The translations under genes were made by a program, and so were the position numbers. 43,779 nucleotides of DNA from Bacteroidales bacterium (lineage in GTDB: Bacteria; Bacteroidota; Bacteroidia; Bacteroidales; UBA7960). Shown here piece by piece: positions 1 to 9,144 of this stretch. Location of the stretch: the NCBI GenBank assembly GCA_003556325.1, contig PWRF01000120.1, forward strand, positions 1 through 43,779. Reading direction: 5' to 3'. The notes below the pieces were generated by a model. That model was not told the DNA's origin. It was given only the letters and a program-made list of their open reading frames with translations, and made no database searches. Within the stretch, counting starts at the first letter, position 1; each line of letters starts with the position of its first letter.

Positions 1-122
1 CACAGGTGCTCGTGTTCCGCAACCCCGAAGCATCCCGGACGCAATACGAACACAAGATGGGCGGCAGAAACCTGCAGCTGGATATTTTCCTGCCGGGCGA
101 ACGCTTTAAAATCGTGCATTAA
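1..122 (+). CDS. C-terminal fragment of an unidentified protein truncated by the window edge
   Basis: Open frame from position 3 to TAA at 120-122 (QVLVFRNPEASRTQYEHKMGGRNLQLDIFLPGERFKIVH*). Confidence 0.5.
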   Translation, partial: QVLVFRNPEASRTQYEHKMGGRNLQLDIFLPGERFKIVH

Positions 123-175
123 CGGGTGGTCCTTCAAAAAATGCCTGCCCCCGTTAACCCTGTAAAAAAACAAGT

Positions 176-300
176 GTGTTTATTTGGCGTTGCACAGGTC
201 CTGACTCATGCGCTCTGAAACCTAATGAGGATAAGGGTTATAGGACGTGGCGAAAAGCCGAAACCTGTCAACCTGGCATTAGTGACGAGAAGACTTTTTT
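176..300 (+). promoter_or_regulatory. Candidate structured 5' leader RNA upstream of the YfcC-family carrier
   Basis: Nested complementary segments: acag 194-197/ctgt 265-268, gtcct 198-202/aggac 242-246, ctcat 205-209/atgag 225-229, ggc 249-251/gcc 257-259, possible pseudoknot aacc 219-222/ggtt 236-239; T-run at 295-300. Confidence 0.3.
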
Positions 301-370
301 AACGATGCTGCGTTCAATCGGTCTGCGGCTTTTACAGAGAAACTTTTTTCAACAAATAAATACCTGATCC

Positions 371-1984
371 ATGCTCAAGAAGATACCCCACACCTACGTT
401 ATCGTTTTTTTCATCATTATCGTAGCTGCCATTCTCACCTGGATCATCCCGCCGGGAAAATATATCGAGGAGACGGTCCTGATCGACGGGAAAGAGCAGC
501 GCACCATGGTCTTCTACTACGAAGACCAGCTGCCGGAAGGGCACACCCTCGACAGCCAGCCGCAGACATGGCATGTGCTTTCGGCCCTTTTTAATGGCTT
601 CGTCCGCCAGTCCAACATCATCGTGTTCATCCTGATGATTGGCGGGGCTTTCTGGATCATGAACCAGACCAAGGCCATAGATGTAGGCATTATGTCCTTT
701 CTGAAATATGCGCGAAAGCTGGAGAAAAACGCCACCATGCGCCGCCTGGGCGTGGACAATATCATTATCGTGATGGTGATGCTGCTGTTCAGCGCCTTCG
801 GGGCCATCTTCGGGATGAGCGAGGAAACCATCGCGTTTGTGATCATCCTGATACCGCTGGCGATCTCCATGGGGTACGACAGCATCACGGGGGTTTGTAT
901 GGTATATATCGGTGCCCACCTGGGCTTTGCCGGGGCCATCCTGAACCCCTTCACCATCGGCATCGCCCAGGGCCTGGCAGATCTGCCGCTGTTCTCCGGA
1001 CTCGAGTACCGCCTGTTTGCATGGGTGGTGATCAACATAGTGGGCATCGCCTTTGTGTTACGCTACGTGGCAAAGATCCGGAAAGACCCCACCCGTTCCA
1101 TCATGTACGAGGAAGACAGCTACTGGCGAAAAAGAGAGGCAAGCGACGTCAACAACATTACGTATTATACACCCAGGATGGCCTGGTTCGTGTATGGAGC
1201 GGTATTGATCGTACTTGCCATCTTTTCGGTGATGCACCCTGTGTCCACCCTTACCGTGGGGGCGTCGTCGGCCACTATCACCGTGATCCCGGTGGCCACC
1301 GCCATCTTCGCCCTTGCCGGAATATGGACACTGCGCAAGTCCGTGCATTTCTTCATCCTGCTGCTCCTGGCCTATACCATCCTCTTTCTGATAGTGGGAG
1401 TGATGGGATACCAATGGTACGTGATGGAGATCGCCACCCTCTTCCTGGGCATGGGAATTGCTTCGGGCCTCGCCGTCCAGAAAGATGCCAACGACATTGC
1501 CAACTCCTTCCTCGACGGGGTGAAAGACATCATGTCGGCAGCCATAATCGTGGGCCTTGCCGGCGGCATCATCGTAGTGCTTGAAGACGGCGGCATCATC
1601 GACAGCATACTGTATGGGCTCAGCCGGTCGCTGGGGCAATTTGGAAGTGTCACGTCGGTAGGGGTGATGTATGTGATCCAGACGATTGTCAACATTGTCA
1701 TCCCGAGCGGATCCGCCAAAGCAGCGATCACCATGCCCATCATGGCGCCCTTCAGCGACCTGATCGACATCTCACGGCAAGCCACCGTGATGGCCTTCCA
1801 GTTCGGCGACGGCTTCACGAATATGATAACTCCCACCTCCGGCGTGCTGATCGCCGTGCTAGGCGTGGCAAGGATCCCTTACCACAAATGGGTAAAATGG
1901 GTAACCCCGCTGATTGTCATCCTCATCCTGCTGGGGTTCCTGCTGCTCATCCCCACGGTGACAATGGAACTTAGCGGGTTCTAG
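371..1984 (+). CDS. YfcC/C4-dicarboxylate anaerobic carrier-like (DcuC superfamily) membrane transporter
   Basis: 537 aa, polytopic; motifs such as IPSGSAKAAITMPIMAP and FGDGFTNMITPTSG typical of YfcC family. Confidence 0.85.
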   Translation: MLKKIPHTYVIVFFIIIVAAILTWIIPPGKYIEETVLIDGKEQRTMVFYYEDQLPEGHTLDSQPQTWHVLSALFNGFVRQSNIIVFILMIGGAFWIMNQTKAIDVGIMSFLKYARKLEKNATMRRLGVDNIIIVMVMLLFSAFGAIFGMSEETIAFVIILIPLAISMGYDSITGVCMVYIGAHLGFAGAILNPFTIGIAQGLADLPLFSGLEYRLFAWVVINIVGIAFVLRYVAKIRKDPTRSIMYEEDSYWRKREASDVNNITYYTPRMAWFVYGAVLIVLAIFSVMHPVSTLTVGASSATITVIPVATAIFALAGIWTLRKSVHFFILLLLAYTILFLIVGVMGYQWYVMEIATLFLGMGIASGLAVQKDANDIANSFLDGVKDIMSAAIIVGLAGGIIVVLEDGGIIDSILYGLSRSLGQFGSVTSVGVMYVIQTIVNIVIPSGSAKAAITMPIMAPFSDLIDISRQATVMAFQFGDGFTNMITPTSGVLIAVLGVARIPYHKWVKWVTPLIVILILLGFLLLIPTVTMELSGF

Positions 1985-2316
1985 GATAATGATAAGGTTA
2001 AGATTAAGATTGAGATTGAGGATGAGGATGAGCGAGAGCGAAGCACTGTGGGAGAGGTGATTTAGGATTAAGATTAAGGTTAAGATTGAGGTTGAGGCTG
2101 AGGTTAAGGATGAGCGAGAGTGAAGTACTGAGAGGGTTGTGATTTGGGATCAAGATTAAGGTTAAGATTGAGGTTGAGGTTAAGATTAAGATTAAGGTTA
2201 AGATTGAGGCTGAGGTTGAGGATGAGGATGAGGATGAGCGAGAGAGAAGCACTGTGAGGGAGGCGATTTGGGATTAAGATGAAGGATAATATTTAGGTTA
2301 AGATTAAGATTGAGGG
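1985..2316. repeat. Hierarchical degenerate hexamer repeat (GATTAA/GGTTGA/GATGAG) with a ~100-120 bp higher-order unit
   Basis: Long runs of 6-nt units (aagatt, aaggtt, gaggat); three copies of gatgagcgagag.gaag.actg near 2028, 2110 and 2233; plus strand nearly C-free. Confidence 0.9.
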
Positions 2317-2373
2317 GGGTGTTGGGAGGAAGAGGGGGCGGGCTGGTTGAATTTTTTTATAAAAAATAAAAGT

Positions 2374-3678
2374 ATGTACAGGTTATTGACGATCTTGCTG
2401 ATATTGATTGCGATGCCCGGATGGGCGCAGGTAATTTACCATACGGGGAACGAAGACCCGGTGGAGACGAACCACTTGCCGGGCCTGGTGCTGGCGGGCG
2501 GAAGAAGCGATAACAACGACGCCATGCAATGGATGCTGGAGCGGGCCGATGGCGGCGATGTAGTAGTGTTGCGCGCCAGCGGATCGGACGGCTATAACGA
2601 CTATTTCTACAGCGGCCTGGGCGTCGGCATTAACTCGGTGACCTCCATCGTGATCACAGGCCCGGAAGACACCGAAAGCCCCGAAGTGCTCGAAATCCTT
2701 GGCAATGCAGAAGTGGTCTTCATTGCAGGGGGCAACCAGTGGCACTATGTGAACGAATGGCAGGACAGCCCCATGCTGGACCTGCTTAACGACCTGATCA
2801 GCGACAAGCAAATCACCATTGGCGGCACCAGCGCCGGAATGGCCGTGCTGGGGGAAGTGGTTTTCTCTGCAGAAGAAGGCACTGTCTGGTCGTCAGAAGC
2901 ACTCGGAAATCCTTATCATTTTCGGGTAAAGCTGGAAAAAGACTTCCTGGATGTGCCGTTTATGCAGCAGACCGTTACCGACAGCCACTATAACCGCATC
3001 CACGACGACGGGATGGACCGCCACGGGCGCCACGTAACCTTCATGGCACGAATGGTGGCCGACTGGGACATGGACGCACGTGGAATTGCCGCCAATGAGT
3101 ATACCGCCATTGCAGTGGACGAAACCGGAAAGGCCCGCGTCTTTGGCCACCCCAATTTCGACGACTATGCCTATTTCCTCCAAAAATACGGGGGCCCGCC
3201 GGAAACATGCACGCAAGGAGAACCCCTGCACTGGGAGCAGGGCCAGGAAGCCTTAAAAGTCTATAAAATAAAAGGGGACTTTGAGGGAACCGGCTGGTTT
3301 AGCCTGGACAACTACGAAGAAGGGGACGGCGGAGAATGGCAGTACTGGTATGTTTCGGAAGGAGAGCTGGTAGTGGTTACCGATGATGACACCCATGTGC
3401 AGGAACCGCTGTCACGAGAAAAGAACATGAAGCTCTTTCCAAACCCTGCTGCCGACATTCTGACTGTTACGCTGGCAGAGCCTGCCATGAAAGCACCGGG
3501 GCGCAACCCTGAGATCCGCATCTTTTCCGCCGCCGGAACCCTTGTCAGGAGAGAAATACCCGCAGACCCTGCCGCGGTGGTTCATACAATCAACGTAAGC
3601 GATCTGCCACCGGGGACCTATATCCTCACCGTGAGCAGCGAAAACGGGTCGTTCAGCAAAAGCTGGACCAAAGAATAA
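2374..3678 (+). CDS. Secreted cyanophycinase-like peptidase (S51) with T9SS C-terminal sorting domain
   Basis: Signal peptide; nucleophile elbow TIGGTSAGMAVLGE; PFMQQTVTDSHYNRIHDDGMDRHGR; C-terminal LFPNPAADILTVTL...PPGTYILTVSSENGSFSKSWTKE. Confidence 0.85.
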   Translation: MYRLLTILLILIAMPGWAQVIYHTGNEDPVETNHLPGLVLAGGRSDNNDAMQWMLERADGGDVVVLRASGSDGYNDYFYSGLGVGINSVTSIVITGPEDTESPEVLEILGNAEVVFIAGGNQWHYVNEWQDSPMLDLLNDLISDKQITIGGTSAGMAVLGEVVFSAEEGTVWSSEALGNPYHFRVKLEKDFLDVPFMQQTVTDSHYNRIHDDGMDRHGRHVTFMARMVADWDMDARGIAANEYTAIAVDETGKARVFGHPNFDDYAYFLQKYGGPPETCTQGEPLHWEQGQEALKVYKIKGDFEGTGWFSLDNYEEGDGGEWQYWYVSEGELVVVTDDDTHVQEPLSREKNMKLFPNPAADILTVTLAEPAMKAPGRNPEIRIFSAAGTLVRREIPADPAAVVHTINVSDLPPGTYILTVSSENGSFSKSWTKE

Positions 3679-4099
3679 ATACCTGGACAAACTTTGCGCA
3701 ACTCCGGCGACTGTCGCAACAGGCTCCCCCCAAAAGCCCTCATACACTGATCCGGCGGCAAGGTGCCGTTATAAATGGCCGGCTGCAAAAACATGCTGCC
3801 GGCTGGCTCACCCTGCTTCACCTGAAAAGGTCCTGAGGCAAACGGGAACCCACTGATAAAAGCACCCCGAAAAGGCCGCATCTACTTGAAAGATGGACAA
3901 TACGCATACGAAAAACGAGTTTTTGTAACTTTTTTTGTAACTTTTCCCTGCCAAACCACGTCTTGTAATCAAAGAGTTGCCTGGCACCATCCCTCCAGAT
4001 GCGAGGATCGTTTTAAACAACCTGAAAAAGGGGTGCAGCCAGGGGCGGGCAAGCAGGATATCAGCCTGCCTAAGAGAACAGACGGTTGAAACAGAACGC

Positions 4100-4585
4100 A
4101 TGACAACGGCCCAGTACAATAAATGTGTAGACCTGTATGCTGACGGCGTATACCGCTTCATCCTGAAAAACCTGCGTGACGAAGACAGGGCGCAGGATGT
4201 TGTCCAGGACAGCTTTGAAAAGCTCTGGATACGGCGTGAAGACGTTCACTTTGACAAGGCACGCTCCTATCTGTTCACCACAGCATACCATACGATGATC
4301 GATTCGATCAGGAAGGAGAAAGACAAATACAGGGTGGAGAGCAGGGAGTTGCCGGAAACAGGATACAACCTGGAGTATCACGGGCTGAAGGAGATCCTGG
4401 AAAAAGCACTTGGCAAACTTCCTTCGGTTCAGCGCTCAGTGGTTCTTTTGCGCGACTACGAAGGATACTCCTACCAGGAGATCGGCGAGATAACCGGACT
4501 TACTGAGTCACAGGTGAAGGTCTACATCTACCGGGCCAGGGTAGGGCTTAAAAACTACATCGGCAGCATGGATGCAGTGATCTGA
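4100..4585 (+). CDS. ECF-subfamily RNA polymerase sigma factor
   Basis: RDEDRAQDVVQDSFEKLWIRR (region 2) and LPSVQRSVVLLRDYEGYSYQEIGEITGLTESQVKVYIYRAR (region 4). Confidence 0.92.
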   Translation: MTTAQYNKCVDLYADGVYRFILKNLRDEDRAQDVVQDSFEKLWIRREDVHFDKARSYLFTTAYHTMIDSIRKEKDKYRVESRELPETGYNLEYHGLKEILEKALGKLPSVQRSVVLLRDYEGYSYQEIGEITGLTESQVKVYIYRARVGLKNYIGSMDAVI

Positions 4586-4744
4586 GAAACAGAAGCAAAG
4601 GGCAGGGCTTGATGGAACACACGGCCTGCCGGGGAGCGGGAAAGCAAAAGGTAAAAGCAGAGGGTTAAAAATGCAGGGCTGATAAAAGGCAACAGGATGC
4701 AATCACCAGGCCAACGGATGGGTTGGTCAACAAATAACAATACC

Positions 4745-6019
4745 ATGAATATCACCAGGGAAAATTATCCGCTTTTTTTTCTTGACTACTTCGAAGGAAG
4801 GCTTTCGGAGGGGTGCAAGGCAGAGCTGTTGTATTTCCTGGAGGAGCACCCCGACCTGAAAAAGGAGTTTCTGTCTTTTGAAATTGTTCACCTTGAAAAG
4901 GACACACAAGCCCGGTTCCCCGGCAGGGAAAACCTGAAAAAGCACACCCCGGCAGCCGCTCCCGGGCCCCACTGGCCCGATTTTGATGAGGGCGACATAA
5001 GCCTTATGTTCAGCAGGGATGAGAACGGCGCTTTAGCGGTAAACCATGACCACCATGAGCTGGCCCTGGCTGCTTATATTGAAAACGACCTCGATGATAT
5101 AGAGCGGGCTGCCGTTGAGGCATATGTGTCTGGCAACCCCGTGAGGGAAAGGGAGCTGGCAGCAATGCAGAGATCAAAGCCGGATGCAGGGGAGGAGCCT
5201 TAAGTCTTTCCGGGGAAGCGTTCGTTAAAGCGCTATTTCCTGAGGGCCACGGTACAGGAATGGAAAAACATTGCTGCGGCTGCTGCTGTCATCATGGTTG
5301 CTTTTGTTTCGTGGTATATGTACCAATCCCTCGACCAGGAGGGTTTTCACGATATGCTTGTTGACGGGAGCGGGGACGTTCCGGAGGCCGTTGCGGAAGC
5401 CCCGTTCCGGCAACAAGTTGTTGAGGCAAGCAAGAGGCCCGAACTTCTTGAGCCCGGCCATACGTTTACGCTGCCCTTAAGGAAAGAGGCCCCGGAAGAG
5501 ATCCCATCCCTTGTTGCACAGGTAGAAACGCAAACGCCGGTGCTGGAGCTGTTGTACGAGGACGTGCCTTCGTACCCGGAAGAGCCCGTGCTCTTCAGCT
5601 CGCTGCAGGTAGCTTCCATGGCATTGATCCGTCCGGTCTCTCTTCCCGTGGAAACAGAAACGGCCCGCGTTCAGCCGGAGCGCCGGCAGGAATACTATTG
5701 GCTGGCCTATCGTGACCGGTCAGATCTTTTTGATGACGAAGACGGCGGGGAGAGGGCTTCATTGGTCAGCGGCCAGCTCTCCCGGTTAGAAGCGGCGCAG
5801 CAGGAGCTGGCAGAGAGGACTGAAGGGCCGCGGGCCTTTCTTGACGAAGCTGCCAGTACCGAGATGTCGGTCTTAGGCAGATATGCCCGCCGCGGCCTCG
5901 CCAGCATCAACAACCTCCTGGGTCAGCCAGTGGTGATAGACGGCCAGACCAACCCCGAAGGAAGAAGGGTGGAGTTAGCCATAGGCGACTTTTTCGAAGT
6001 GTCAAAAAGCAAAGACTAG
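4745..6019 (+). pseudogene. Anti-sigma-like membrane protein gene interrupted by one in-frame TAA (5201-5203)
   Basis: ORFs 4697-5203 and 5294-6019 share a frame (offset 90 nt). Translation through the stop gives ...KPDAGEEP*VFPGKRSLKRYFLRATVQEWKNIAAAAAVIMVAFVSWYMYQ..., i.e. linker then TM helix. Confidence 0.7.
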
Positions 6020-6912
6020 CTGTCAACGGACACGCTGTGCTTTTTGTGCTTCCAGCGCCGGTGCGACCAGAGCCAGCTGCGGGGGTCAGCCTGTATCTCT
6101 TTTTCCAGCAGGGCCATAAACCGGGCCGAAATCTCCCCCTCTTTCATCTCCCCCGGGCGATCAGCAATCTTCTCAACATGCAGCAGGTAGTGGCCTCTCT
6201 TCTGCCGGCGCAGCGCTACAAACACCACGGGTGTTTTCAGGCTCCGGGCAAGCTTTTCCGGCCCGGAATAAACCGGCGTATCCTGTGAAAGAAAACGGGT
6301 CCAGTAAGCATTTTTCGGCTTGGGTGCCTGATCGGCGATCAGGCCTAAAACAAAGGGTTTTCCTTCGCGAAGGTATCGGACCACCGCCCTGCTGACCTGG
6401 CTCCTGGGAACCAGCTCGTGTGCGTGCCGGCTCCTGGTTTCCAGCATGAGCCTGTCAAACGCCTTGTTTGACAGAGGCTTGTAGGCAGGCACAACAAGAT
6501 AGGGAAGGTGGCGGGAAACAACACCGGGCACCCACTCCCAATTGCCAAAATGGCCCAAAAGCCCTGTAATATTATACCCCTTTTCAAAATAATCCTGGAG
6601 GATAACCTTGTCTTCTTCCGCGATTGTGCATCGGCTCAGAAAGTCGTGGTCCCTGATGGTGTTAAGCTTAATGGTTTCCACTATCACATCGGCAAGATGC
6701 CGGTAGAAGCCGCGGGCAATCGCCCTGATTTGTCTTTCCGGCTTCTCCGGGAAGGCATTTTTCAGGTTGCTGATGACGACAGCACGCCTGTACCGGATGA
6801 TATAGATCATCCAAAAAGCCAGAAAAGAGGAAATAGCATGGAGTGCCCCCATGGGCAACCTGGACATCAGGCGAATGAGTGCTGCAGTTACTTGGCTAAG
6901 GATCATATTCAC
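6016..6912 (-). CDS. Lipid A biosynthesis (lauroyl/KDO2) acyltransferase-like, LpxL/HtrB family
   Basis: HFGNWEW motif, IADQAPKPKNAYWTRFLSQDTPVYSGPEKLAR, RSWLWSHRRWKHKK C-terminus. Confidence 0.9.
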   Translation of the reverse strand: MNMILSQVTAALIRLMSRLPMGALHAISSFLAFWMIYIIRYRRAVVISNLKNAFPEKPERQIRAIARGFYRHLADVIVETIKLNTIRDHDFLSRCTIAEEDKVILQDYFEKGYNITGLLGHFGNWEWVPGVVSRHLPYLVVPAYKPLSNKAFDRLMLETRSRHAHELVPRSQVSRAVVRYLREGKPFVLGLIADQAPKPKNAYWTRFLSQDTPVYSGPEKLARSLKTPVVFVALRRQKRGHYLLHVEKIADRPGEMKEGEISARFMALLEKEIQADPRSWLWSHRRWKHKKHSVSVDS

Positions 6913-6935
6913 GGGGATTACACACCAGGTGGTTG

Positions 6936-8132
6936 TTAGTACAGAAAATGGTCATATGGATACCTCTGCTGGTGGATCTCCACTACGGTATCATATAATA
7001 GCCTTCTGAACGGCTCCAGGTTTTGTTTCTTTTTTGCCGAGATGAAAATACAGGGCGCATTCATTGTGGCCATCCAGGTTTCTTTCATCTCTTCAAGGCT
7101 GATGTTTTCGCGTGTTGACGGCGTCAGGTCATCTTCTTCTTTTTCTACCCAGCTGTATTTATCCATCTTGTTGAACACCACGATGGTCTTCTTTTCTTCG
7201 TTGCCGGTGATCTCCGCCAGGGTGTCCCTTACCACCTGCAGCTGCTCTTCAAAGTTAGGATGCGAAATATCCACCACGTGGAGCAACACATCTGATTCGC
7301 GCACCTCGTCGAGGGTCGACTTAAAAGACTCGATCAGGTGGTGTGGCAGTTTGCGGATAAAGCCAACGGTGTCTGACAGCAGGAAGGGCAGGTTGCCGAT
7401 TACGACCTTCCTCACGGTGGTGTCGAGGGTGGCAAAAAGCTTGTCTTCAGCAAAAACATTTGTTTTGCTGAGCATATTCATAATGGTTGACTTTCCCACG
7501 TTGGTATAGCCTACCAGGGCTACCCTTACAAGGTTTCCCCGGTTGGATCGCTGGGTTGCCTTTTGTTTGTCTATCTGTTCGAGCTTTTTTTTCAGAAGGG
7601 CAATTTTGTCGCGCACGATACGCCGGTCTGTTTCGATCTCCTTTTCGCCGGGCCCTTTGAGGCCGATCCCTCCTTTCTGGCGCTCCAGGTGAGTCCACAT
7701 CCCGGCCAGCCGTGGAAGAAGGTATTGATACTGTGCCAGCTCCACCTGTGTGCGGGCATGTGCCGTGCGTGCACGCATGGCGAAAATGTCGAGGATGAGG
7801 TTGCTGCGATCTATGACACGGGTTTTAAAGGCCCTGTCGAGGTTGCGTTGCTGCGACGCGGTAAGCTCGTCGTCAAACACGACGAGGTCGGCCTTGTGCT
7901 CTTCTATATATGCTTTTATTTCCTCTGCCTTCCCCTTTCCTATGTAAGTTGCGGGGTCAGGTTTGTCCATTTTCTGGGTAAAGGTCTTCAGCACCACGCC
8001 TCCTGCCGTATCGGTGAGAAAGGCGAGCTCTTCCAGGTACTCTGCCACAGCTTCTTCCGTTTCTCCACGGGTGATGGCCCCAACAAGTACTACGCGTTCC
8101 TTCTCTTTTTTGATCTCTATGTTTTTTGGCAT
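6936..8132 (-). CDS. hflX: GTPase HflX
   Basis: DELTASQQRNLDRAF, GPGEKEIETDRR, GYTNVGKSTIMNML, DTVGFIRKLPHHLIESFKSTLDE; ATG at 8132 preferred over ORF start 8168. Confidence 0.93.
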   Translation of the reverse strand: MPKNIEIKKEKERVVLVGAITRGETEEAVAEYLEELAFLTDTAGGVVLKTFTQKMDKPDPATYIGKGKAEEIKAYIEEHKADLVVFDDELTASQQRNLDRAFKTRVIDRSNLILDIFAMRARTAHARTQVELAQYQYLLPRLAGMWTHLERQKGGIGLKGPGEKEIETDRRIVRDKIALLKKKLEQIDKQKATQRSNRGNLVRVALVGYTNVGKSTIMNMLSKTNVFAEDKLFATLDTTVRKVVIGNLPFLLSDTVGFIRKLPHHLIESFKSTLDEVRESDVLLHVVDISHPNFEEQLQVVRDTLAEITGNEEKKTIVVFNKMDKYSWVEKEEDDLTPSTRENISLEEMKETWMATMNAPCIFISAKKKQNLEPFRRLLYDTVVEIHQQRYPYDHFLY

Positions 8133-8142
8133 GTATTTCCTG

Positions 8143-9144
8143 TCATCTGTTAAGGGATGAAAACCCAATGATCTCCCGAACTTCGCTTATCGTCTTCCTG
8201 GCGCTCTCTGTTGCTTTTTCTGCCCCCATCCGGGCCACTTTTTGCAGGTACTCGTTGTCTGCGTCAAGGGCAAGGATGCGTTCACGGATTGGCCCGGTGA
8301 AACGAACCATGTCTTCCGCCAGCTGCTTCTTCATGTCGCCATACCGGATGCTTGCCTTGTTGTAGGCATCAAGGAAGTGCGTGTGGGTGTCTTTGTCGCT
8401 GACGATCTCCATCAGGTTAAAAAGGTTTTCCACCGCCTGCGACATGGGCTCGCCCGGCTTCCCGGGTCCGGAATCTGTTTTTGCACGCATGACCTTTTTG
8501 CGTATTTGATTCGGGTCGTCGGCAAGAAAGATGGCATTGCCTTCCGCCTCCGACTTTCCCATCTTTGTGCTGCCGTCGAGTCCGGGAACCTTTACAAGCG
8601 CGCTGTCAAAGTTGTATGCATAGGGCGGGGGGAAGCAGTCCGTCTTATACATGCGGTTAAAGCGGTTTGCAAAGGTGCGGGCCATTTCCAGGTGCTGCTC
8701 CTGGTCTTTGCCGACCGGCACCTTGGATGCTTTATGGATAATGATGTCGGCCGCCATAAGTACCGGATAGGTAAGAAGGCCGGCATTCACATTGTCGGGC
8801 TGCTTGCGCACCTTGTCCTTAAAAGAGGTGCAGCGTTCCAGCTCCCCTTTGTATGCATTCATGCTGAGCAGCAGGTAAAGTTCTGCCACCTCGGGCACAT
8901 CGCTCTGAACATACAATGTGGCCACCTCCGGGTCAATGCCTGCAGCGAGGTATTCAATAAGCACCTGCCTAACGTTGCGGTGCAGGTCGCCGGGTGTCGG
9001 ATGGGTGGTAAGCGAATGATAGTCGGCGATGAAGAAGTAGCACCTGTGCTGATGCTGCATCTTCACAAAGTTCCTGATGGCACCAAAATAATTGCCGAGA
9101 TGAAGGTGCCCTGTAGATCGTATTCCACTGACAACTGTTTCCAT
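8143..9144 (-). CDS. trpS: Tryptophanyl-tRNA synthetase
   Basis: SGIRSTGHLHLGNYFGAI (HIGH region), KMGKSEA (KMSKS-like), class I aaRS. Confidence 0.95.
   Translation of the reverse strand: METVVSGIRSTGHLHLGNYFGAIRNFVKMQHQHRCYFFIADYHSLTTHPTPGDLHRNVRQVLIEYLAAGIDPEVATLYVQSDVPEVAELYLLLSMNAYKGELERCTSFKDKVRKQPDNVNAGLLTYPVLMAADIIIHKASKVPVGKDQEQHLEMARTFANRFNRMYKTDCFPPPYAYNFDSALVKVPGLDGSTKMGKSEAEGNAIFLADDPNQIRKKVMRAKTDSGPGKPGEPMSQAVENLFNLMEIVSDKDTHTHFLDAYNKASIRYGDMKKQLAEDMVRFTGPIRERILALDADNEYLQKVARMGAEKATESARKTISEVREIIGFSSLNR

Noticed and set aside
200-246. TPP riboswitch core (cctaatgaggataagggttatagga)
   Set aside because: Lacks the required CTGAGA arm and GGGGUGC-type P1/P2 context; resemblance appears coincidental.
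2004-2252. 82-aa minus-strand ORF rich in S/L/N
   Set aside because: Translation of the hexamer repeat array (SLNLNLNLN), not a protein gene.
3618-3881. 87-aa minus-strand ORF in the gap before the sigma factor
   Set aside because: Overlaps the end of the cyanophycinase, no domain recognised, codon pattern not convincing.
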